This document shows, in pieces, positions 1-5,775 of a stretch of DNA of 10,673 nt. The translations under genes were made by a program, and so were the position numbers. The notes below the pieces were generated by a model, which saw nothing but the letters and a program-made list of their open reading frames with translations, was not told the DNA's origin and made no database searches. How positions within the stretch are numbered: the first letter of the stretch is position 1; every line of letters starts with the position of its first letter. The stretch spans positions 70,393 through 81,065 of the forward strand of contig NVXN01000009.1 of assembly GCA_002733915.1 (NCBI GenBank), written 5' to 3'. The stretch comes from Aequorivita sp. (lineage in GTDB: Bacteria; Bacteroidota; Bacteroidia; Flavobacteriales; Flavobacteriaceae).

Positions 1-578
1 GCTATTTCTGGCAGATCCATTGCTTTGTTTTTGAATGAAAAGGCAGAGGTGCGCGAAGTAACTTGCAGTTCGTGTATGTTAACAAGGGAATTTAGCACTT
101 CTTCTGCCAACCCATCGGCAAAATAACCTTGCTGATTGTTAGGCGACATGTCTGAAAAAGCCAAAACAGCTATGGATTTTTCAGGATTCGTTTCCAGGGC
201 TATGGCAGATTCATTTTTTTTTGATCGCAGCCGAAACCTATCCACAAACAATAAAATTATTGCCAATGCTAAAAAAGCAATGATGAAGGTATTGAGTTTT
301 TGACCAGTTTTTTGAGCAATTGATTTTTCTTTGGGAACATTCTTCGTTTTTTTGATACCGTCGGCCGTAATTTCAAAAAACCAGGAAATACAGACCCACA
401 CTGGCAGCAAGACGATTAAAATGATTAAAATCATTTTTCCGAACCAAACGGGGGCATTAATGATAGGAGTGAGTATGGCTATAACCTGTAGCAGAACCCA
501 AGAAAAAACCAAATATGAAACCGTGCCTTTAAAAACATTCCTTCTTTTCAGCTCGTTAAAAAAATCATTAAGGTTCAT
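1..578 (-). CDS. TolB-like N-terminal domain membrane protein, partial (3' end outside window)
   Basis: An open frame starts at ATG 578-576 and runs off the left edge without a stop, giving about 192 residues. It begins MNLNDFFNELKRRNVFKG and resembles the N-terminal third of the next gene upstream (2356-575) throughout. There are about three hydrophobic segments (residues roughly 20-37, 45-66 and 95-112), a basic linker, and then the start of a TolB-N/COG5616-like domain (KSIAVLAFSDMSP, GYFADGLAEEVLN, LQVTSRTSAFSFK). By analogy with the neighbour, TPR repeats should follow outside the window. The start codon overlaps the upstream stop (ATGA, 578-575), which indicates translational coupling. 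The protein is probably anchored in the inner membrane. Its function is unknown; relatives are often annotated as TPR or 'adenylate cyclase-like' proteins without proven activity, and no cyclase domain is seen here. Confidence 0.88.
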   Translation of the reverse strand, partial: MNLNDFFNELKRRNVFKGTVSYLVFSWVLLQVIAILTPIINAPVWFGKMILIILIVLLPVWVCISWFFEITADGIKKTKNVPKEKSIAQKTGQKLNTFIIAFLALAIILLFVDRFRLRSKKNESAIALETNPEKSIAVLAFSDMSPNNQQGYFADGLAEEVLNSLVNIHELQVTSRTSAFSFKNKAMDLPEI

Positions 579-2356
579 GATGCGCCGTTATCAGTTATAG
601 GGAAGCCCATTTTGTCAATGAATTTTTGCCATCTTTTATCGTTGTGCAGATTTCTAAAGCGGGGTTCAGACAAGACCTCGTTCAATCCCACATCGTGTAC
701 TTCATATGCCTTATTCAGCCATTTAAAAGCATTTTCGGTATCATCTCTAAAGGAATAACTTTCGGCAATTTGATAGGCCATATCACTTGAATATTTTGCA
801 ATAAGTTCTCGCATATAGGCTTCAGATTTTTTCATATCGCCCATTTTGTAATATATATCAGCATAAATTTGCAGACTCCAGCCTTCATCCTCTTCTCTTT
901 TAATAGCTTCCATGGCGGCTTTTACATTGTTTTGTTGCAATAATATGCGTGCGTAGTAATAATGGACGGCATAGCGGTTGGGCTGTAATGCTATACATTT
1001 TTTTGAAGCATCCACGGCTTTGTCCAACTGGTCCGCACAATAGTATGCATTCATTAGTTGATAATACGAATCTGGATTAATCGGGTCCAGACTTGCTGAA
1101 TATTCCTGAAGCCTAACGGCACTTTCCACATTGCCCATAGCCAATGCAAGGGTAGATGTAAGGTTTATTATTTGAGGATTAGACCCGTCCAGTTTTAGGG
1201 CTATTGCATTTAATTGTTTGGCTTTTGTAAAATTCCACTCATAACTTAACTCAATATCTGCCAAATATGCATAGGCCAAAGCATTTTCGGGGTCTATCTC
1301 CAACACTTTATTTGCTGCTTCCTTGGCCAAAGTATATCCTTGCTTAAACCCTAATGTTCCATTGTTGGCCTGGGTTTCGTACACTCTTGAAAGTAGCAGC
1401 CAGGCCGGCACATACTTATTATCTATTTCCAGTGCTTTTTTGGCAAAAGAAACGGATTCAATTAATTTTTGTTCGTCACTGGAAAAATTATAGGCGTGCA
1501 CTGCCTGCAGATAAAGTCTATAAGCTTCAGGATTGGTTTTTTTGGATTTCGGAAGCGGTTTTGAATCTAACAAATTTAGTTCCAGTGCTTTTACAACGGC
1601 TTCGGAAACCTCGTCCTGGATAGCAAATATGTTGTCCAGATTTCTATCATAGGTTTCAGACCATAAGTGCTTGTCTTTTTTTGCTTCAATAAGTTGGGCG
1701 GTAATACGAAGTAGGTTTCCAGATTTGCGCACGCTGCCTTCCAAAATATACGTAACGTTTAGTTTTTCTGCAATTTCAGGAATCTGTAATTCTGAATCCT
1801 TAAACGAAAAGGTTGAGGTTCGGGAAGTAACTTTCAGATTTTTAATCTGCGATAATAAATTCAGAAGTTCTTCCGTAAGCCCATCCGCAAAATATTCGTT
1901 GTCGTTTTTTTTAGAAAAATCCTCAAATGGAAGTACCGCAATGGTTTTGGAATTCATTGCTATGGAAGGGGCGGTAAAAGTATCATTCCTTTTTTTATCG
2001 GTTATAATGAACCTGTCAACCACCAAAACAACAAGAATAAGCGCCAAAATACCAATTATAACTTTATTGAGCCTTTTTCCCGTTTTTTTTCGAATGGAAG
2101 CAGATTCGGTAACTTTACTAGTTCGCTTTAAGCCAGTGGGCGTAAATTCAAAAATCCAAGTAAGCAATAAATATATTGGAAAACCTATTAAAAGCAGGTA
2201 GAAGAGACTTTTGGAAATCCAAAGCGGCATTTCTAGAATGTCCTTTAGCAGTGCTGCAATGCGAATAAGGAGCCATGACACCACTATATATGAAATGGCT
2301 CCCTTTATTACATTGCGCCGTTTTAGTTCATTCCAAAAACTTTTCCCCCTCTTCAA
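575..2356 (-). CDS. Membrane protein with TolB-N-like domain and TPR repeats (593 aa)
   Basis: The protein starts with the family signature FWNELKRRNVIKG. Hydrophobic segments lie at about 20-36, 50-70 and 98-116. A TolB-N/COG5616-like domain follows at about 138-258 (KTIAVLPFEDFS, EYFADGLTEELLNLL, LKVTSRTSTFSF, YILEGSVRKSGNLLRITAQL, HLWSETYDR), then TPR-type helical repeats at about 275-555. The tail SEPRFRNLHNDKRWQKFIDK is typical of this family. The start must be TTG (2356-2354): an in-frame TGA lies two codons upstream, and the next ATG (residue 43) would lose the conserved N-terminus. A weak -7-like box (TACCTTTA, 2397-2390) lies about 34 bases upstream. No DNA-binding domain precedes the membrane segments, so it is not a CadC-type regulator. 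The TPRs suggest a scaffold role, which is inferred. It overlaps its downstream paralog by 4 bases. Confidence 0.93.
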   Translation of the reverse strand: MKRGKSFWNELKRRNVIKGAISYIVVSWLLIRIAALLKDILEMPLWISKSLFYLLLIGFPIYLLLTWIFEFTPTGLKRTSKVTESASIRKKTGKRLNKVIIGILALILVVLVVDRFIITDKKRNDTFTAPSIAMNSKTIAVLPFEDFSKKNDNEYFADGLTEELLNLLSQIKNLKVTSRTSTFSFKDSELQIPEIAEKLNVTYILEGSVRKSGNLLRITAQLIEAKKDKHLWSETYDRNLDNIFAIQDEVSEAVVKALELNLLDSKPLPKSKKTNPEAYRLYLQAVHAYNFSSDEQKLIESVSFAKKALEIDNKYVPAWLLLSRVYETQANNGTLGFKQGYTLAKEAANKVLEIDPENALAYAYLADIELSYEWNFTKAKQLNAIALKLDGSNPQIINLTSTLALAMGNVESAVRLQEYSASLDPINPDSYYQLMNAYYCADQLDKAVDASKKCIALQPNRYAVHYYYARILLQQNNVKAAMEAIKREEDEGWSLQIYADIYYKMGDMKKSEAYMRELIAKYSSDMAYQIAESYSFRDDTENAFKWLNKAYEVHDVGLNEVLSEPRFRNLHNDKRWQKFIDKMGFPITDNGAS

Positions 2357-2489
2357 AACTCAAAATATTTGGTTAGATATATTGAATCCTAAAGGTAGCG
2401 AATTTATTGATTATCAGTATTCATGACTGTATGGATACAATCTGAGGATTTAAATAATGCCTTTAAATAAAACTTAGCTGATTTTATAT

Positions 2490-3878
2490 TTACTTACTCA
2501 ACTCAGTAAAATAATGGTAGAATTGCGGAATGGTTTCAATGCCCTTTAAATAATTCCAAATACCAAAATGCTCGTTGGGCGAGTGTATGGCGTCACTGTC
2601 CAGCCCAAAACCCATCAAAATAGTTTTGCTTTTCAGTTCCTTTTCAAACAAAGCTACAATGGGGATGCTTCCGCCGCTTCGCTGTGGAATTGGCGTTTTT
2701 CCAAAAGTTTCCTCATACGCTTTTTCAGCGGCTTTGTAGCCCAAACTATCGATTGGTGTAACATAAGCTTGACCGCCGTGATGCGGCTTCACTTTTACGC
2801 GCACACCTTCCGGAGCAATACTTTCAAAATGACTTTTGAAAAGTTCCGTAATCTTTTTCCAATCTTGGTTTGGCACCAAACGCATACTTATTTTCGCAAA
2901 TGCTTTGCTCGCAATTACCGTTTTTGCACCTTCGCCTATGTAACCGCCCCAAATTCCGTTTACGTCCAATGTGGGGCGAATGCTATTTCGCTCGTTGGTG
3001 GAATATCCCTTTTCGCCATACACCGCGTCAATATCCAATGCCTCTTTATAATTTTCAAGATTGAAAGGCGCTTCCGCCATTTTCTCGCGTTCCTTTTTGG
3101 AAAGTTTTTCCACATCATCATAAAATCCGGGAATGGTAATGTGGTTGTTTTTATCGTGAAGCGAAGCAATCATTTTTGTCAGCACGTTTATGGGGTTTGC
3201 CACCGCACCGCCATACAACCCGCTGTGCAGGTCACGGTTTGGGCCGGTAACTTCCACTTCCACATAACTCAAGCCGCGAAGCCCCGTGGTAATTGACGGC
3301 ACATCTTTCGCGATCATTCCGGTATCGCTTATTAAAATAACATCATTTGCCAGTTTTTTACGGTTTTTGGTTACAAACCATTCCAAACTGCTACTACCAA
3401 CCTCCTCTTCGCCCTCAATCATAAATTTCACATTGCAGGGCAATTGGCTTGTAGAAGTCATATATTCCAAAGCCTTTACGTGCATATACATCTGGCCTTT
3501 ATCATCACAGCTGCCACGGGCAAAAATCGCACCTTCAGGATGTAGTTTTGTTTTTTTGATTACGGGCTCAAACGGCGGACTTTCCCAAAGATCCAATGGA
3601 TCTGGCGGTTGCACATCGTAATGGCCATAAACGAGAATGGTGGGTAATTTTTTGTCGATTAATTTTTCACCATACACTATAGGATAGCCGGGCGTTTCGC
3701 ATATCTCAACAGAATCGCAGCCCGCTTTTTTGAGTTGTTTTTTTACGGCTTCCGCAGTTTTTAGTACGTCTTTTTTGTAAGCTGAATCGGCACTGATGGA
3801 AGGTATTTTCAACAGTTCGATCAATTCATCCAAAAACCGTTTTTTGTTTTTTTCAATATAAGTTTTAGCACTTTTCAT
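2490..3878 (-). CDS. M20 family metallopeptidase (dipeptidase)
   Basis: This is a di-zinc M20 peptidase of the CNDP/PepV-like dipeptidase type, 462 aa, a usual full length. The motifs are in order: GHYDVQP with metal ligand H86 and D88; GSCDDKG with bridging D125; EGEEEVGS with general base E158 and metal ligand E159; ISDTG with D185; the lid-domain DLHSG with H218; and the C-terminal DAIHSPNE with ligand H432. These assignments come from alignment by eye to carnosine dipeptidases. The lid/dimerisation domain spans about 200-370. No signal peptide is visible, so it is probably cytosolic and hydrolyses dipeptides or short peptides for amino-acid recovery. The ATG at 3878 opens MKSAKTYIEKNKKRFLDEL, a normal start for the family. 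It lies divergent from the hydroxylase gene across a 70-base gap. Family assignment is secure; substrate is not known. Confidence 0.95.
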   Translation of the reverse strand: MKSAKTYIEKNKKRFLDELIELLKIPSISADSAYKKDVLKTAEAVKKQLKKAGCDSVEICETPGYPIVYGEKLIDKKLPTILVYGHYDVQPPDPLDLWESPPFEPVIKKTKLHPEGAIFARGSCDDKGQMYMHVKALEYMTSTSQLPCNVKFMIEGEEEVGSSSLEWFVTKNRKKLANDVILISDTGMIAKDVPSITTGLRGLSYVEVEVTGPNRDLHSGLYGGAVANPINVLTKMIASLHDKNNHITIPGFYDDVEKLSKKEREKMAEAPFNLENYKEALDIDAVYGEKGYSTNERNSIRPTLDVNGIWGGYIGEGAKTVIASKAFAKISMRLVPNQDWKKITELFKSHFESIAPEGVRVKVKPHHGGQAYVTPIDSLGYKAAEKAYEETFGKTPIPQRSGGSIPIVALFEKELKSKTILMGFGLDSDAIHSPNEHFGIWNYLKGIETIPQFYHYFTELSK

Positions 3879-3948
3879 TCTGATATATTATTTTTTCTAA
3901 AAGTACTAAAAATGATGTAATTTGGCAGGAAAACCAAGTACTTCCTTT

Positions 3949-4641
3949 ATGATAACCGCCTATTTAAAAATGCCTTTTCACTTTTCGGAAGAAATGCTTT
4001 TGATGGATTTAGAAGTTTGTAAAAACTATAATTTCACTTCCCATTTCAACAAAAATGATTATTCGGGCGATTGGACTTCCATCTCCCTGCGTTCCCCAAA
4101 CGGTGAAATGCATAATATTTTTGCACTTCCAGAGAACGGTGAAAAATATAAAGACACGGAACTGCTTCAAAAATGCACCTATTTTAAAGAAATCATTGAT
4201 TCTTTTGAATGCGAAAAGGAATCCATCCGGCTTTTAAATCTAAAACCGGACAGCGATATTAAAGAACACACAGATTATAATTTGGGTTATGAAGATGGAA
4301 TTTTCAGGATTCACATTCCAATTACTACCAATGAAAATGTTCATTTTTTTATCAATTCCGAAGAAATAAAAATGCTTCCAGCAACTTGCTGGTACGGTAA
4401 TTTCAATTTAAAGCATAGCGTTCGAAACGAAGGAAAGACAGATAGAATCCATTTGGTGATGGACTGTTTGCGAAATGAATGGTCTGATAAATTGTTTGCT
4501 AAAAATGGCTATAATTTTGAAGCTGAAAATACCCAGCCCGAATATTCCCGAGAAACAAAAATGCAAATGATTGAACAATTGAAATTAATGGATACCGAAA
4601 TTTCTAAGGAGATGATACTGCAATTACAAAAGGAACTTTAA
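3949..4641 (+). CDS. Aspartyl/asparaginyl beta-hydroxylase family protein
   Basis: The protein (230 aa from this start) has the double-stranded beta-helix signature of the Asp/Asn beta-hydroxylase (PF05118-like) 2-oxoglutarate/Fe(II) oxygenases. Metal ligands are H107 and D109 in EHTDYN and H156 in LKHSVRN; R166 in DRIHLVMD is the likely 2-oxoglutarate contact. RIHIPITTN and the WYGNFNLKHSV stretch also fit. It probably hydroxylates a protein or small-molecule substrate in the cytosol; the substrate is unknown. An in-frame TTG at 3922 would add nine residues (MAGKPSTSF), but ATG 3949 is preferred because MITAYLKMPFHF resembles the normal N-terminus. The stop shares one base with the next ATG (TAATG at 4639-4643), so the pair is almost certainly an operon. 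Confidence 0.9.
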   Translation: MITAYLKMPFHFSEEMLLMDLEVCKNYNFTSHFNKNDYSGDWTSISLRSPNGEMHNIFALPENGEKYKDTELLQKCTYFKEIIDSFECEKESIRLLNLKPDSDIKEHTDYNLGYEDGIFRIHIPITTNENVHFFINSEEIKMLPATCWYGNFNLKHSVRNEGKTDRIHLVMDCLRNEWSDKLFAKNGYNFEAENTQPEYSRETKMQMIEQLKLMDTEISKEMILQLQKEL

Positions 4642-5135
4642 TGAAGCACGAAACTGAACGCGAATTGATTTTGGACACTATTTTTAGGTTTTTGGAAAAA
4701 ATAAGCATTGCCTATAGTTTAACTGATATTGAAACAGAAACCTTTTTGCCCGGTATTCAAATTAAAAATGGCACCCTACAAATTGATTTGCAAAAACTGA
4801 AATATCCCGGAGATTTATTGCGCGAGGCAGGACATATTGCGGTAACAAAATCAGAAGAGCGAAATATTTTAAACGATAACGTAATGGAAAACAATGCAGA
4901 AAAGGCTGGTGATGAAATGGCTGTATTATTATGGTCTTATGCCGCAGCGAAGAAAATAGGTTTGGCTCCCGAAATTGTTTTTCACGAGGACGGTTATAAA
5001 GGGGAAGCGATATGGTTGCGGGAACAGTTTGAGGGTAAAAACTATATAGGCTTGCCATTACTCCAATGGATGGGATTGGCAGAAACGGAAGGGGATCATG
5101 CCTTTCCAAAAATGAAGGCCTGGCTGCGCGAATAA
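4641..5135 (+). CDS. Small protein with degenerate HExxH-like motif (REAGH)
   Basis: This 164-aa protein starts at ATG 4641, overlapping the hydroxylase stop by one base. It has the layout of a small IrrE/ImmA-like or zincin-like protein: helix, strand pair, then LLREAGHIAV (about residues 59-68), followed by an acidic/alanine-rich helix (EKAGDEMAVLLWSYAAAKK) and a C-terminal part with VFHEDGYKG and GLPLLQWMGLAE. The position of REAGH matches where a zinc-binding HEAGH helix would sit, but the first His is Arg (codon CGC, one base from CAC). If this reading is right, it cannot bind zinc in the usual way. No signal peptide or membrane segment is visible. From memory, similar hypothetical proteins are widespread in bacteria; no function is assigned. 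Linkage to the oxygenase suggests a shared process. Confidence 0.85.
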   Translation: MKHETERELILDTIFRFLEKISIAYSLTDIETETFLPGIQIKNGTLQIDLQKLKYPGDLLREAGHIAVTKSEERNILNDNVMENNAEKAGDEMAVLLWSYAAAKKIGLAPEIVFHEDGYKGEAIWLREQFEGKNYIGLPLLQWMGLAETEGDHAFPKMKAWLRE

Positions 5136-5162
5136 AAAACCTTGAAAAAATTTCAAAATAAG

Positions 5163-5195
5163 TTGGCTTTCATTTGTAAGTATTATTTATATTTG
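5163..5195 (+). promoter_or_regulatory. Bacteroidota-type promoter of the tRNA-Leu locus
   Basis: A TTG -33 element (5163-5165) is followed after 22 bases by TATATTTG (5188-5195), a perfect match to the Bacteroidota -7 box TAnnTTTG. Transcription would start near 5202 and read through the truncated tRNA copy into the intact tRNA-Leu. No coding sequence follows, so this is very likely the tRNA promoter. Confidence 0.7.
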
Positions 5196-5209
5196 CACTC
5201 CTTTTACAA

Positions 5210-5282
5210 TATGTCCTAAGTGTTGTTAAGGATTTTGATGCAGGCGTGGTGGAATTGGTAGACACGCTAGACTTAGGACATA
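5210..5282. repeat. Perfect 12-bp inverted repeat enclosing a tRNA-Leu fragment
   Basis: TATGTCCTAAGT (5210-5221) is the exact reverse complement of ACTTAGGACATA (5271-5282). The 49-base interior contains most of the truncated tRNA-Leu. The right arm includes the anticodon-loop sequence CTTAGGA of that fragment. In RNA starting near 5202 the arms could pair into a 12-bp stem; in DNA they could be recombinase core sites. Confidence 0.8.
5240..5278 (+). pseudogene. Truncated tRNA-Leu (5' half only)
   Basis: Bases 5240-5278 match the 5' half of the intact tRNA-Leu that starts 73 bases downstream: acceptor GCAGGCG (GCGGGCG in the intact gene), the identical D-arm stretch, and the anticodon loop CTTAGGA. 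Differences are one acceptor base and the anticodon stem. After the anticodon loop the similarity stops. The following ACATAGCG does not complete the anticodon stem, and there is no variable arm, T arm or 3' acceptor strand before the next tRNA begins. It cannot form a tRNA. The acceptor difference suggests that it descends from a second isoacceptor gene rather than a recent copy. Confidence 0.8.
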
Positions 5283-5312
5283 GCGAAATAAAAAACGTTA
5301 AAATATTAAAAT

Positions 5313-5394
5313 GCGGGCGTGGTGGAATTGGTAGACACGTCAGACTTAGGATCTGATGCCGCGAGGTGTGGGAGTTCGAGTCTCCCCGCCCGTA
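5313..5394 (+). tRNA. tRNA-Leu(UAG)
   Basis: This 82-base tRNA folds normally: acceptor GCGGGCG/CGCCCGT (first pair G-U), D-arm GTGGAATTGGTAGACAC, anticodon stem TCAGA/TCTGA with loop CTTAGGA (anticodon TAG, reads CUA/CUN leucine codons), a long class II variable arm (TGCCGCGAGGTGT), T stem GGGAG/CTCCC with loop TTCGAGT, and discriminator A at 5394. CCA is not encoded (CAA follows). The long variable arm and discriminator A both support leucine. Confidence 0.96.
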
Positions 5395-5396
5395 CA

Positions 5397-5424
5397 AAAG
5401 CCGAAGAGAAATCTTCGGCTTTTT
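5397..5424 (+). terminator. Rho-independent terminator after tRNA-Leu
   Basis: An 11-bp perfect stem AAAGCCGAAGA (5397-5407) / TCTTCGGCTTT (5412-5422) with a GAAA tetraloop ends in a T-run. It starts two bases after the tRNA 3' end. Confidence 0.93.
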
Positions 5425-5454
5425 CCATTTAAAAAACTCTCGAAAAAAAGGTCG

Positions 5455-5475
5455 GGTACAACATAGGTACAACAT
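5455..5475. repeat. Tandem direct repeat GGTACAACAT next to tRNA
   Basis: GGTACAACAT occurs at 5455-5464 and 5466-5475, one helical turn apart (11 bases). A degenerate third version, GGGCAACATT, is at 5489-5498. Helically phased short direct repeats beside a tRNA 3' end resemble integrase or excisionase arm sites, which is an inference. Confidence 0.55.
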
Positions 5476-5492
5476 TTTGCTAATTTCAGGGC

Positions 5493-5525
5493 AACATTTG
5501 TATTAATGTCAAATGTTTCAATTTG
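5493..5525 (+). promoter_or_regulatory. Inverted repeat overlapping a possible parB promoter
   Basis: AACATTTG (5493-5500) and CAAATGTT (5510-5517) form a perfect 8-bp inverted repeat with a 9-base spacer. The same stretch contains TTG (5498-5500) and, 17 bases on, TCAATTTG (5518-5525), one mismatch from the -7 box TAnnTTTG. If used, transcription would start near 5532, giving a leader of about 240 bases for the ParB-like gene, with the inverted repeat placed as an operator over the -33 region. Confidence 0.3.
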
Positions 5526-5565
5526 TTATTAAACCCTATTAATTTTCTAGTAAAATAATAAATTC

Positions 5566-5577
5566 TGCTAATTAGCA
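5566..5577. repeat. Perfect 12-bp palindrome TGCTAATTAGCA
   Basis: The 12 bases are their own reverse complement. A further half-copy, TGCTAATT, occurs at 5478-5485. Just downstream is a short inverted repeat CCTTA/TAAGG (5579-5583, 5592-5596). It may be a protein-binding site in the gene-free stretch between the tRNA and the ParB-like gene, but no regulator is identified. Confidence 0.4.
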
Positions 5578-5629
5578 ACCTTATTCCTTCGTAAGGGGAG
5601 TTTATTATCATACAATATAACCGCAATTT

Positions 5630-5775
5630 AAACTCGTAAAATACTTCCATCAAAAGACTACGGCATAAAGCCATTTCTTCAGCCAGCGCTTATTTATTCC
5701 GTTTCCTTTTGAGCCAAGATTTTATCTTCCGTTTGGTTCCTGCTCAAATATTGTTTAATCTAAAATTTGAGTATT
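5630..5775 (+). promoter_or_regulatory. Duplicated structured leader, copy 1 (upstream of ParB-like gene)
   Basis: This stretch ends at the ParB-like start codon and recurs at 7684-7824 ahead of the DUF932 gene. Long blocks are identical: 5630-5644, 5647-5672, 5691-5715, 5717-5736 and 5746-5764. Predicted pairing: TTTGAGC (5708-5714) with GCTCAAA (5742-5748), enclosing a hairpin AAGAT-TTT-ATCTT (5716-5728). A further weak hairpin lies at 5660-5674. TTCCGTTT occurs twice, 30 bases apart (5697-5704, 5727-5734). The conserved blocks, with position just before the start codon, indicate a cis-regulatory leader or operator. Whether it acts as RNA or DNA is open. Confidence 0.75.

Noticed and set aside
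1671..2201. Long plus-strand open frame opposite the TolB-like gene
   Set aside because: Shadow of a well-supported gene on the other strand; no domain features. The same applies to frames opposite the peptidase, ParB-like and DUF932 genes.
575..2356. Adenylate cyclase or CadC-like regulator annotation for the TolB/TPR protein
   Set aside because: Neither a cyclase catalytic domain nor an N-terminal DNA-binding domain is visible; only the TolB-N-like and TPR parts shared with such proteins are present.
5142..5156. Hairpin TTGAAA-AAA-TTTCAA after the 164-aa gene as a terminator
   Set aside because: The stem is only A/T-rich 6 bp and has no T-run after it on the plus strand; too weak to call.
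5240..5394. A single tRNA-Leu split by an intron
   Set aside because: The second copy is a complete tRNA by itself and begins again from the acceptor stem, so the first part is a fragment and not an exon.
5170..5475. 101-aa minus-strand open frame across the tRNA locus
   Set aside because: It is the reverse translation of the two tRNA-Leu sequences (GRGDSNSH is a typical tRNA artefact) and runs through the promoter and terminator.
5566..5577. parS site for the ParB-like protein
   Set aside because: The palindrome TGCTAATTAGCA does not resemble the known parS consensus, and no ParA or cluster of such sites is present.
5486..5674. 62-aa minus-strand open frame between tRNA and ParB-like gene
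   Set aside because: No recognisable family; it overlaps the repeats and the conserved leader, where conservation is explained better by the leader.
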